A DNA stretch of 55,036 nucleotides, from contig JABILA010000153.1 of the NCBI GenBank assembly GCA_018654745.1, positions 1 through 55,036 of the forward strand, written 5' to 3'. Under the pieces are notes generated by a model, which saw nothing but the letters and a program-made list of their open reading frames with translations, was not told the origin of the DNA and made no database searches. This document shows positions 37,184 through 45,361 of this stretch, piece after piece. A program made the translations under genes and the position numbers. Each line of letters begins with the position of its first letter. Position 1 is the stretch's first letter. This stretch comes from Alphaproteobacteria bacterium (lineage in GTDB: Bacteria; Pseudomonadota; Alphaproteobacteria; UBA2966).

Positions 37184-37966
37184 TTAGAAAAGGAAATAGC
37201 CGCCGTCAATCAGGAAGGTATCACCGGTGTGATACGAACTGGCGTCGCTCATGAGATAAACCGCGGTGCCGCCAAAATCTTCCGGGCGACCCCAGCGCTG
37301 GGCCGGAATTCGTGGCAAGACAGCGTCAGAAAATTTGTCCCATGTCGTCAGGCGTTCGGTCATGTCGGTTTCAATCCAGCCCGGCAAAACTGCGTTGGCG
37401 GTGACGCCATCACGGGCAAACTCAACTGCAAGCGCCTTGATCATGGAAATCACACCGCCTTTGGTCGCGGCATAATGTTCATTGCGCGCCGCACCGGAGA
37501 TCGCCGCCAGGCTGGCGGTCGCGACCAGGCGCCCACCTGGGTCGCCGTTTTTCGCCCGGTCAGACATATGGGCAGCAGCAGCCTTCAAGGTATAAAAGAC
37601 ACCATCAAGATTTACGCTCAACACGCGTTTCCATTCATCCGCACTGATATCGAGGAACGATTTGGAGCGTCCGGTCACACCAGCATTGGCGACGCACATA
37701 TCGACCCGGCCCAGGCTGTCGAGTGTTTTGGCAAAGGCCTCGTCAACAGAGGCTTCATTGGCCACATCACAGATCATGGCGTCAATTTTGGTGCCGTGTG
37801 CCTTGAGGCTTTCAACCGCAGCTGCGTTTTTATCGGCGTTGGTACCCCAGATACAGACATCCGCGCCAGCCTGAGCCGCAGCATCCGCCATGCCGAGGCC
37901 AATGCCGCCATTGCCGCCCGTTACAAGCAAAACTTTGCCGGTCAGGTCAAAGGGTTGATACGCCAT
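37184..37966 (-). CDS. SDR-family oxidoreductase
   Basis: Classical short-chain dehydrogenase/reductase. The 260-residue product has the NAD(P)-binding TGGNGGIG at 16-23, NAG at 94-96, and the catalytic Ser152, Tyr165 and Lys169 (YAATK), then the SDR substrate loop after LPGWIETDM. It could reduce or oxidise a 3-hydroxyacyl or similar group in the acyl-CoA pathway around it, but the family is too broad to name a substrate. It is divergent from mccB. A 324-residue open frame on the plus strand here is its shadow. Confidence 0.9.
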   Translation of the reverse strand: MAYQPFDLTGKVLLVTGGNGGIGLGMADAAAQAGADVCIWGTNADKNAAAVESLKAHGTKIDAMICDVANEASVDEAFAKTLDSLGRVDMCVANAGVTGRSKSFLDISADEWKRVLSVNLDGVFYTLKAAAAHMSDRAKNGDPGGRLVATASLAAISGAARNEHYAATKGGVISMIKALAVEFARDGVTANAVLPGWIETDMTERLTTWDKFSDAVLPRIPAQRWGRPEDFGGTAVYLMSDASSYHTGDTFLIDGGYFLF

Positions 37967-38002
37967 ACAATTTTCTCCCGAATAAGTTTGTCAATTTGCG
38001 CT

Positions 38003-38030
38003 ACTATATCAGCCAGGCGAATTGCGCCAA
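38003..38030 (-). promoter_or_regulatory. Candidate promoter of the SDR gene
   Basis: On the minus strand TTGGCG (38030-38025) and TATAGT (38008-38003) are 16 bases apart, about 36 bases before the start codon. A small dyad GGCG-AATTG-CGCC (38017-38029) overlaps the -35 box and could be an operator. Confidence 0.4.
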
Positions 38031-38158
38031 GGGAGTGGCGGCGTTTCTCTCTGGTTGATGCTACCCGTTTATCAAGTTCGCTTTGCTATCGAAAAATAAT
38101 GCCTGCCCTGATTCCAGGGAATCGGGTGACAGAAATTCAGTCAGGAGTTTGACGTCGA

Positions 38159-39766
38159 ATGAGTGTTCTGGAAAGTCGGGTTAACACCCGATCTCAAGCC
38201 TTCAAGGATAATGAAGCAGCCATGTTGGCGCTTGTCGATCAGCTGCGCGAAGAAGTGGGCAAGGTCAAACTGGGTGGTGGTGATCGTGCACGCGCCAAAC
38301 ATGTGGGGCGGGGCAAGCTGTTGCCGCGTGAGCGTGTACGTATGTTGCTGGACCCCGGATCACCTTTTCTGGAGTTCTCCCAACTTGCAGCCCACGGCAT
38401 GTATTCAGGTGATATTGCCTCTGCCGGGGTGATCACGGGTATTGGTCGGGTAAAAGGGCAGGAGTGCGTTGTTGTCTGCAATGACGCAACGGTAAAAGGC
38501 GGAACTTATTATCCCCTGACCGTCAAAAAACACCTTCGTGCCCAGGAAATTGCTGCGCAGAATAATTTGCCTTGTGTATATCTGGTCGATTCCGGTGGCG
38601 CAAATTTGCCAAACCAGGATGAGGTCTTTCCCGACCGCGAACACTTTGGTCGAATATTCTTCAACCAGGCCAACATGTCGGCTCAGGGTATTCCCCAGGT
38701 GGCTGTTGTCATGGGCAGTTGCACGGCTGGTGGCGCCTATGTTCCGGCCATGTCGGACGAAAGCATTATCGTTAAAAACCAGGGCACAATTTTTCTGGGT
38801 GGTCCACCATTGGTAAAAGCGGCAACCGGAGAAGTTGTCAGTGCCGAAGACCTTGGCGGCGCAGATGTGCATTCGCGCACGTCCGGTGTGACAGATCATC
38901 TGGCATTGAATGATGAACATGCACTGGCCCTGGCCCGAAGGATCATTGGTAATACCAACCGCGAGAAACTGCCCGAAGTCGTGACCAGGGAGGTCATGGA
39001 GCCGCTTTATGATCCAGCTGAAATCCGGGGCATTGTACCGAATGATGACCGCACACCTTTCGATGTGCGTGAGGTTATTGCCCGTATTGTCGACGGCAGT
39101 GAGTTTGATGAATTCAAGAAGCTGTATGGCACAACACTTGTGACCGGCTTTGCCCATATCCACGGTTATCCGGTTGGCATCGTCGCAAACAACGGCATTT
39201 TGTTTTCCGAATCAGCCTTGAAGGGCGCACATTTTGTTGAGCTGTGCGCGCAGCGTGGTATTCCGTTGATCTTCATGCAAAATATCACCGGCTTTATGGT
39301 GGGGCAGAAGTACGAAAATGGCGGCATTGCCAAGGACGGTGCCAAATTGGTGACAGCCGTCGCCTGCGCCAAGGTGCCGAAGTTTACTATGATCATTGGT
39401 GGCTCCCATGGTGCCGGGAACTATGGCATGTGTGGCCGCGCCTACAGCCCAAGATTTTTGTGGATGTGGCCTAATGCACGGGTGTCGGTTATGGGCGGAG
39501 AGCAGGCTGCCAACGTTCTGGCCCAGGTCAAACGCGATGCCATGGAAGCCGGTGACAAGGAATGGCCGGCCGAAGAAGAAGAGGCGTTCAAGGCTCCGAT
39601 CCGCGAACAGTACGCGGTTCAGGGCCATCCTTATTACGCCAGTGCACGGTTGTGGGATGACGGCATTTTTGATCCAGCGGACACCCGCATGGTTCTGGGA
39701 CTGTCAATTTCCGCTGCCCTCAATCAACCCGTCGAAAAAACTGATTTCGGCATATTCCGGATGTAG
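38159..39766 (+). CDS. mccB: 3-Methylcrotonyl-CoA carboxylase beta subunit
   Basis: Carboxyltransferase that converts 3-methylcrotonyl-CoA to 3-methylglutaconyl-CoA in leucine breakdown. The 535-residue product has the family's duplicated crotonase fold; [20 protein letters not shown] (371-390) is the segment that separates MccB from PccB (VDVPGFLPG). [17 protein letters not shown] forms the other oxyanion site. CAGGAG lies eleven bases before the ATG. The hydratase follows after four bases and mccA after that, forming a compact operon divergent from the SDR gene. Confidence 0.95.
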   Translation: MSVLESRVNTRSQAFKDNEAAMLALVDQLREEVGKVKLGGGDRARAKHVGRGKLLPRERVRMLLDPGSPFLEFSQLAAHGMYSGDIASAGVITGIGRVKGQECVVVCNDATVKGGTYYPLTVKKHLRAQEIAAQNNLPCVYLVDSGGANLPNQDEVFPDREHFGRIFFNQANMSAQGIPQVAVVMGSCTAGGAYVPAMSDESIIVKNQGTIFLGGPPLVKAATGEVVSAEDLGGADVHSRTSGVTDHLALNDEHALALARRIIGNTNREKLPEVVTREVMEPLYDPAEIRGIVPNDDRTPFDVREVIARIVDGSEFDEFKKLYGTTLVTGFAHIHGYPVGIVANNGILFSESALKGAHFVELCAQRGIPLIFMQNITGFMVGQKYENGGIAKDGAKLVTAVACAKVPKFTMIIGGSHGAGNYGMCGRAYSPRFLWMWPNARVSVMGGEQAANVLAQVKRDAMEAGDKEWPAEEEEAFKAPIREQYAVQGHPYYASARLWDDGIFDPADTRMVLGLSISAALNQPVEKTDFGIFRM

Positions 39767-39770
39767 TGAC

Positions 39771-40553
39771 ATGTCAGATACCACGACATTACAAATCGAT
39801 GATTTGGGCGTAGCAACCATCACGATCAATCGCCCGGAAGTTCATAATGCTTTTGACGATCATCTGATTGAAGAATTGTCTGCCCGCTTTGAGTCGGCTG
39901 AAAATGAAGATGATGTTCGGCTGGTGGTGATTGCGGCGCGCGGGCGGACCTTTTGCGCCGGGGCCGATCTTGAATGGATGCGCAAATCTGCCAACTTCAG
40001 CAAAGAAGAGAATATCGCAGATTCGCGCAAACTGGCAGAAGCGCTGCATCGGTTGGACACCATGTCCAAACCCACGCTGGCGCTGATCCAGGGCCCGGCC
40101 TATGGCGGTGGCATCGGTGTAATTGCCGCCTGTGATATTGCTATCGCCGTGCGCAGTGCAACGTTCTCGTTGTCTGAGGTCAAACTGGGACTAATCCCGG
40201 CAGTAGTGTCGCCTTATGTCATTGGCGCGGTTGGTGCCCGCCAGGCCAGGCGCTATTTTCTGACAGCGGAACGCTTCGATGCCCAGGAGGCTTATCGCAT
40301 TGGCCTGGTGCATCTGATCGTGAATGACGAAGGCGAAATGCGGGCGGCGGCTGAACGCTACGCCCGTATGTTCATGGAAACGGCCCCTGGTGCTGTTGCG
40401 GCCTCAAAGGATTTAATCGCCTCGGTTCGCGACAAGGCCATATCGGCTGATTTAATGGAAGATACCGCACGCCGAATTGCCGACCGGCGGGCCAGCGACG
40501 AAGCCCGTGAAGGCATTGGTGCCTTTTTCGATAAACGAAAACCTGAATGGTGA
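39771..40553 (+). CDS. liuC: 3-Methylglutaconyl-CoA hydratase
   Basis: Crotonase-family enzyme that hydrates 3-methylglutaconyl-CoA to HMG-CoA. The 260-residue product has AGADLEWMRK (63-72), GPAYGGGIGVIAACDIAIA (about 103-121) and FSLSEVKLGLIPAVVSPYVI, which match LiuC and human AUH. The ATG at 39771 is the real start: a longer open frame reaches back into mccB in another frame but has no homology. It lies between the two MCC subunit genes, which strongly supports the leucine-pathway role. Confidence 0.93.
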   Translation: MSDTTTLQIDDLGVATITINRPEVHNAFDDHLIEELSARFESAENEDDVRLVVIAARGRTFCAGADLEWMRKSANFSKEENIADSRKLAEALHRLDTMSKPTLALIQGPAYGGGIGVIAACDIAIAVRSATFSLSEVKLGLIPAVVSPYVIGAVGARQARRYFLTAERFDAQEAYRIGLVHLIVNDEGEMRAAAERYARMFMETAPGAVAASKDLIASVRDKAISADLMEDTARRIADRRASDEAREGIGAFFDKRKPEW

Positions 40554-40611
40554 TACCTGCCCGATTACCTGACTGCCTGGTATTTCCCTCTCACTGAATT
40601 GGTCTGACACA

Positions 40612-42630
40612 TTGTTTGATACTTTGCTTATTGCCAACCGCGGCGAAATCGCTTGCCGCGTCATGGAAACAGCCCGTCATATGGGTATTCGGTCCGTCGC
40701 GGTTTATTCCGACGCTGATGCGACATCGCGTCATGTCTCAAAGGCTGATGAGGCCCATCATATTGGCCCATCACCTGCGACCCAGAGCTATCTGGATGCG
40801 GACAAGGTGCTGGCTGCGGCCAAGGCCTCCGGCGCCAGGGCAGTGCATCCTGGCTATGGATTTTTGTCCGAAAATGCGGCTTTCGCTGAAGCTTGTGAGG
40901 CTGCCGGCATAATTTTTGTGGGACCCCCGCCGTCAGCCATCCGGGCCATGGGTGAAAAGCATGCGGCCAAGGCCCTGATGGTGACCAGCGGTGTACCTGT
41001 GGTGCCGGGCTATCATGAAGAAAATCAAGACGATGCGGTTTTAAGAAAGGCCGCAGATGAAATTGGTTATCCGGTTTTGATCAAAGCCACATCTGGCGGT
41101 GGCGGTAAAGGTATGCGCCGGGTGAACAAAGGCGATGAATTTGCCGATGCCCTGGCCGGTGCCCGACGGGAAGGTAAAAATTCCTTTGGCGATGATCGGG
41201 TGCTGATTGAAAAGTATCTTGAAATTCCACGCCATATCGAAGTCCAGGTCTTTGCGGATAATCATGGCAATGCGGTTTATCTGTTCGAGCGCGATTGCTC
41301 CCTGCAACGTCGCCATCAAAAGGTCATCGAAGAAGCCCCGGCGCCGGATTTATCGCCCGATATTCGCAAAGCCATGGGCGAGGCAGCGGTCAAGGCGGCA
41401 CTGGCCATTGGTTATCGCGGGGCAGGAACCATCGAGTTTATCGTCGATGTCTCGAACGGCCTGGCGGACGCGCCTTTCTATTTTATGGAAATGAATACCC
41501 GCCTACAGGTCGAACATCCTGTGACAGAATTGATCACAGGTGTGGATCTGGTGGAATGGCAATTACGTGTTGCGGCGGGCGAGCCCTTGCCGTTGCGACA
41601 GGAAGAGCTTTCCATCACCGGTCATGCCCTGGAAGTCCGCATCTATGCTGAAAATCCGGACAAGGGTTTTCTGCCTTCAACCGGTCGCTTGAAACGTCTG
41701 CGATTCCCGGCTGCCGGTCCGCACGTGCGCATTGATACCGGCGTGGAAGAGGGCGACGAGGTAACGCCTTTTTACGATCCCATGATTGCCAAATTAATCG
41801 TCTGGGATGAAGACCGGACCCGTGCCCTGCGACGCTTGCGCCGGGCCTTACAGCAAACCGAAGTGGTCGGGGTGAAAACCAACACAGCGTTCCTTGCCCG
41901 CATTGCCGTCAACGAAGATTTTGCATCAGCAAATCTGGATACAGGCTTCATTGAACGCCACATTGCTGAACTTGTGCCTGAACCAGGAGCGGCACCTGTA
42001 CGGGCCTTGGCCATTGCGGCCCTGGCCGTTCTGCTGGACCGGGCCGATGAGGCGGCTTTCAATGCGCATGGCAACGGTGATCCAACTTCACCCTGGCATC
42101 AGGTCCATGGCTGGCGCATGAATGACGACGGGCACGATGAAATCAAGCTGGTTGACGCAGAGGAAATTGTTGCCATCCCGGTTCGCTATGTGACAGGCGG
42201 ATACGAGCTGACCATTGCGGATAAAACTCTGATCGTGAACGGGGAACTGGAAGACGAAGATCGCATCGTCGCCAATATTGATGGTGTGCGGATTGTGGCA
42301 ACCGTGCTGCTGGATGACGGTGGTGTGACGGTGATTGATGCCGGGCATGTTCACCAGATCGGTATTTTTGATGTCCTCGCCGCAGCCGAAGTTGACGATG
42401 CTGGTACCGGCGGTGTCGTCGCCCCGCTGCCAGGCAAGGTCGTCGCCGTATTAACCGAAGCAGGTGCCAGTGTCGACAAGGGCACGCCTTTGATGATTGT
42501 CGAGGCCATGAAGATGGAACATACAATTACTGCCCCGGCAGATGGCGTTGTCGATGAAATCCATTTTGAAATCGGGGATGCGGTCGACGAAGGCACCGTG
42601 CTGGTGGCCTTCAGCGTGGCAGAAGATTGA
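40612..42630 (+). CDS. mccA: 3-Methylcrotonyl-CoA carboxylase alpha subunit
   Basis: Biotin carboxylase and biotin carrier of methylcrotonyl-CoA carboxylase. The 672-residue product has FDTLLIANRGEIACRV (2-17), the ATP-grasp loop KATSGGGGKGMRRV, RRHQKVIEEAPAP, MNTRLQVEHPVTELITGVDL and a C-terminal biotinyl domain with EAMKMEHTI, Lys634 being the biotin site. It starts at TTG; an in-frame ATG with a better site was not found and the first residues match the family. The ribosome binding site is weak, so coupling to the hydratase is possible. Confidence 0.94.
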   Translation: MFDTLLIANRGEIACRVMETARHMGIRSVAVYSDADATSRHVSKADEAHHIGPSPATQSYLDADKVLAAAKASGARAVHPGYGFLSENAAFAEACEAAGIIFVGPPPSAIRAMGEKHAAKALMVTSGVPVVPGYHEENQDDAVLRKAADEIGYPVLIKATSGGGGKGMRRVNKGDEFADALAGARREGKNSFGDDRVLIEKYLEIPRHIEVQVFADNHGNAVYLFERDCSLQRRHQKVIEEAPAPDLSPDIRKAMGEAAVKAALAIGYRGAGTIEFIVDVSNGLADAPFYFMEMNTRLQVEHPVTELITGVDLVEWQLRVAAGEPLPLRQEELSITGHALEVRIYAENPDKGFLPSTGRLKRLRFPAAGPHVRIDTGVEEGDEVTPFYDPMIAKLIVWDEDRTRALRRLRRALQQTEVVGVKTNTAFLARIAVNEDFASANLDTGFIERHIAELVPEPGAAPVRALAIAALAVLLDRADEAAFNAHGNGDPTSPWHQVHGWRMNDDGHDEIKLVDAEEIVAIPVRYVTGGYELTIADKTLIVNGELEDEDRIVANIDGVRIVATVLLDDGGVTVIDAGHVHQIGIFDVLAAAEVDDAGTGGVVAPLPGKVVAVLTEAGASVDKGTPLMIVEAMKMEHTITAPADGVVDEIHFEIGDAVDEGTVLVAFSVAED

Positions 42631-42672
42631 TGTGTAGCTGAGCAATTTTCCTGTCACGGCCAAGCCAAATAC

Positions 42673-42899
42673 CGTCATGCGCGGGCTTGACCCGCGTACC
42701 CACGCCTTTGGGAGACAAGTTTACCAGAAGGTTGATTTCTCATGTTCTGCATCTTCCTGAAATGACCAAAATCCTTTGCCTGAACAAAAATGCCGTCAAG
42801 ACGTAGATACCCGTGTCAGCCACGGGCATGACGAAAGGGGAGTGTTCCGCCAATTTGTAACAGCCTTGAAGATTGCCGGATCAAGTACGGCAATGACGG
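42673..42899. repeat. REP-like palindromic repeat patch
   Basis: Three related elements lie in the 409-base gap after mccA. The plus-strand copy (42673-42704) has CGCGGG-CTTGA-CCCGCG after CGTCATG. A minus-strand copy (42802-42833) has CACGGG... read on that strand as CGTCATGCCCGTGGCTGACA, and a third (42871-42899, minus) has CGTCATTGCCG...CGGCAAT. All begin CGTCAT and form a short stem, like the CGTCATGCCCGCG-type repeats common between alphaproteobacterial genes. I see no gene in this gap. Confidence 0.65.
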
Positions 42900-43039
42900 A
42901 GGGTTATTGACCGACCGTCAGTCCCAATAAGCTACCTGTGGTGGCAGTGTCTCGAATATTTACACCAGGAACGATTCACTGAATCTCAAGCATTCTGGAA
43001 TAACGTGCCTTCAGTACAGCGTAACTGAGGCATTGAAAA

Positions 43040-43540
43040 TTGACCCGCAACCGGCTTGAAAACAAGGTTTTCCTGATTGTCGATGACGATCCAATGCAGC
43101 TGCGACTCATCGAAAAAGTTGTCAGCCTGATTGGCGGCGTCAAGGTCATGGCGGCGACGGGTGGGCACCAGGCGCTGGAGATTTTTCGCCAGGGTCGGGT
43201 AGATTTTGTGCTCTGCGATCTGATGATGTTTCCCATGGATGGCTTCGAGCTCTGCCGCAATATTCGCAAGCTGCCCTTTGCCAACGTCAAACAAATTCCC
43301 ATCATAGTTTCAACGGGTTACAGTACAATGTTGAATGTGGAGTCAGCCCGCGACGCCGGGGCAACCGAAATTTTGCGCAAACCCTACAATCCCGTCAAAC
43401 TGTTTGACCGGGTACTCTCTGTGCTCGACAGGCCCCGTGACTTCATTGCCCAGCCCCACTTTCGCGGCCCTGACCGCCGCCGAAAATTCCTGACCCCGCC
43501 AGGTGTCGGTGAAAGACGTTTTTCAGCGCCTGTGAAGTAA
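43040..43540 (+). CDS. Single-domain response regulator
   Basis: A receiver domain without output domain, 166 residues. Acidic pocket Asp15-Asp17, phospho-acceptor Asp60 (FVLCDLMM), Thr92 and Lys114 (LRKPYNP) are all present, so it should be phosphorylated. A basic C-terminal tail of about 40 residues, ending FRGPDRRRKFLTPPGVGERR, is seen in single-domain regulators of alphaproteobacteria. It starts at TTG; an in-frame stop just upstream rules out a longer start. No kinase is adjacent; the PAS kinase 17 kb away is only a possible partner. Confidence 0.88.
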   Translation: MTRNRLENKVFLIVDDDPMQLRLIEKVVSLIGGVKVMAATGGHQALEIFRQGRVDFVLCDLMMFPMDGFELCRNIRKLPFANVKQIPIIVSTGYSTMLNVESARDAGATEILRKPYNPVKLFDRVLSVLDRPRDFIAQPHFRGPDRRRKFLTPPGVGERRFSAPVK

Positions 43541-43541
43541 A

Positions 43542-43572
43542 ATCAAGCCGGACGTGTCCGGAATGGCTTGAT
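43542..43572. repeat. Inverted repeat after the response regulator
   Basis: ATCAAGCC (43542-43549) pairs with GGCTTGAT (43565-43572), with GGAC-GT-GTCC nested inside. It follows the stop codon by one base but has no T-run, so it may be an mRNA-stabilising hairpin rather than an intrinsic terminator. Confidence 0.45.
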
Positions 43573-43631
43573 CGATGGCGGGCTGCGTGGCACAAAAGTA
43601 CAGCCCTCGATTTCCATGTTCATGAGCTCCC

Positions 43632-44048
43632 ATGACGGTTCATTTGCTAAAATTATGTGTTGGCGTCGATGACGTTGACCAGTTGCGCCGCCACCAGGAA
43701 GCCCGCCCTGCGCGGGGGGAACGGCTGGTGCATGTGACGCGCAACAGACCCCGGCGGGATGGGGAAGTTCTGGATGGCGGTTCGCTCTATTGGGTGATCA
43801 AGCGGATTGTTGCGGTGCGCCAGCAGATCATTGGTCTGGAAGAGGTACACGGCAGCGATGGCGTTCGGCGTTGCGCCATAATCTTGCATCCTGATCTGGT
43901 GCTGACCATGCCGCAGCCCCGCAGGCCGCATCAGGGTTGGCGGTATTTAGAAGACGACGTGGCACCAGGTGATGCGCCCAAAGGCGGTTCCGCCAGCGAC
44001 ATCCCTCCGGATATGGCGGCTGAACTCAGAAACCTCGGTCTACTTTAA
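43632..44048 (+). CDS. DUF1489 family protein
   Basis: A 138-residue protein of an alphaproteobacterial family of unknown function. Recognised by HLLKLCVGVDDVDQL (4-18), HVTRNRPRRDGEVLDGGSLY (34-53), WVIKRIVAVRQQIIGLE and the GVRRCAIILHPDLVLTMPQP block followed by HQGWRYLEDD. No signal peptide or membrane segment, so probably cytoplasmic. It lies between the response regulator and leucine dehydrogenase (opposite strand), convergent with the latter. Confidence 0.88.
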   Translation: MTVHLLKLCVGVDDVDQLRRHQEARPARGERLVHVTRNRPRRDGEVLDGGSLYWVIKRIVAVRQQIIGLEEVHGSDGVRRCAIILHPDLVLTMPQPRRPHQGWRYLEDDVAPGDAPKGGSASDIPPDMAAELRNLGLL

Positions 44049-44070
44049 GCAAAGCTTGCTCTGATCAAGA

Positions 44071-45129
44071 TCAGGCGGCAACCGAGTTTTGTTGTTGGCG
44101 GGCATTGAAAATCCGCGCCTCGGCCATCTTGTCAGCCATTTTTTCCGGTGCCATTTGCGCTGCATTTGCCTTGCGGAACAGATCGATCAACGTGTCATGG
44201 ATTTGTGCCGTATGCGCATAAGCCTTCACTTCGTCATATACCGGTCGCTCGTGTGAAATATTGATAATGCCGCCGGCGTTGATTACGTAGTCCGGTGCGT
44301 ACAGGATTTTTTGTGCGGCGAGGCTTTCACCATGATGCGCCTGGGACAATTGGTTATTGGCGGAACCGGCAACGATGTTTGCCTGCAATCGTGGCAGGGT
44401 CTCGTCATTGATCACGGCACCCATGGCGCAAGGGGCAAATACATCTACCTTTGCCTCGTAAATGCTATCCGGATGTACGGTGTTTGCGCCCCATTTGTCT
44501 GCCATTTGCTCCATGGCTTTGGCGTCAATATCGGTCACTGTCAGCTGCGCTCCGGCCTCGGCCAGGTACTGGCAAAGATAGTATCCAACATGCCCCACAC
44601 CCTGCACCGCAACCTTCACGCCTTCCAGCGTGGGGCGCTGTAAACGATGGGCGACCGCTGCCCGAATACCATGATAAACGCCCCAGGCCGTCGCCGGTGA
44701 GGGATCGCCCGAAAGTGCTGCCAGACCGGCCACATGATCGGTGACACCGGCCACAAGGCCAAGGTCAGCAACGGATGTGCCAACATCTTCGGCTGTGATG
44801 TACCGCCCACCCAGTTGCTCGACAAAGCGTCCGAAAGACTGGAAAAGTTCAGGGGATTTGTCTGATCGCGGATCACCAATAATCACGGCCTTGCCGCCAC
44901 CCTGGTTCAGTCCCGCCATGGCGGCCTTGTAAGTCATGCCGCGCGACAGCCTGAGGACGTCAGTCAGGGCCTCGTCGTCGCTGGCATAAGGCCACATGCG
45001 CAAGCCACCAAGGGCTGGCCCAAGGGTCGTATCATGGATGGCGATAATCGCCCGAAGGCCGGTTGCCCGATCATGGCAGTAAATAACATCTTCGTGCTCG
45101 CTAAATTCACCGTGATCAAAAACCGACAT
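44071..45129 (-). CDS. ldh: Leucine dehydrogenase (Glu/Leu/Phe/Val dehydrogenase family)
   Basis: Oxidatively deaminates branched-chain amino acids to 2-oxoacids with NAD. The product from the ATG at 45129 has 352 residues; GGAGGA four bases upstream fixes the start, where an earlier TTG would add eight residues. The active-site lysines are Lys68 (TYKAAMAGL) and Lys80 (NQGGGKAVI), the same numbers as in Bacillus leucine dehydrogenase. The nucleotide-binding VAVQGVGHVGYYLCQYL follows near 177-193. With the MCC and isovaleryl-CoA genes nearby it supplies the first step of leucine use. Confidence 0.9.
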   Translation of the reverse strand: MSVFDHGEFSEHEDVIYCHDRATGLRAIIAIHDTTLGPALGGLRMWPYASDDEALTDVLRLSRGMTYKAAMAGLNQGGGKAVIIGDPRSDKSPELFQSFGRFVEQLGGRYITAEDVGTSVADLGLVAGVTDHVAGLAALSGDPSPATAWGVYHGIRAAVAHRLQRPTLEGVKVAVQGVGHVGYYLCQYLAEAGAQLTVTDIDAKAMEQMADKWGANTVHPDSIYEAKVDVFAPCAMGAVINDETLPRLQANIVAGSANNQLSQAHHGESLAAQKILYAPDYVINAGGIINISHERPVYDEVKAYAHTAQIHDTLIDLFRKANAAQMAPEKMADKMAEARIFNARQQQNSVAA

Positions 45130-45361
45130 GGGATCCTCCATCCACAAAAGCAAAACAGGGTTAATGTGATGGTGGACATATTTGCAGAAAATCGTTTCAA
45201 AACAATAAATTAAACGATCATTAACAGAAATAGCATCAATCTGTTACGCAAGTGAGGAGTTTTGAAAAAATCAATCTATTGAATGTGAATTCACGCAACT
45301 TTTCTCCGAACGGTAAGGCAGGCTGACCTTCCGCACTACATCTCCTGACAACAAGAATCTG

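Noticed and set aside
37178..38152. 324-codon plus-strand open frame opposite the SDR gene
   Set aside because: The minus strand has a full SDR with catalytic residues; the plus frame has no recognisable motif.
39396..39770. Upstream extension of the methylglutaconyl-CoA hydratase frame
   Set aside because: It overlaps mccB in another frame and adds 125 residues without homology; the ATG at 39771 fits the family.
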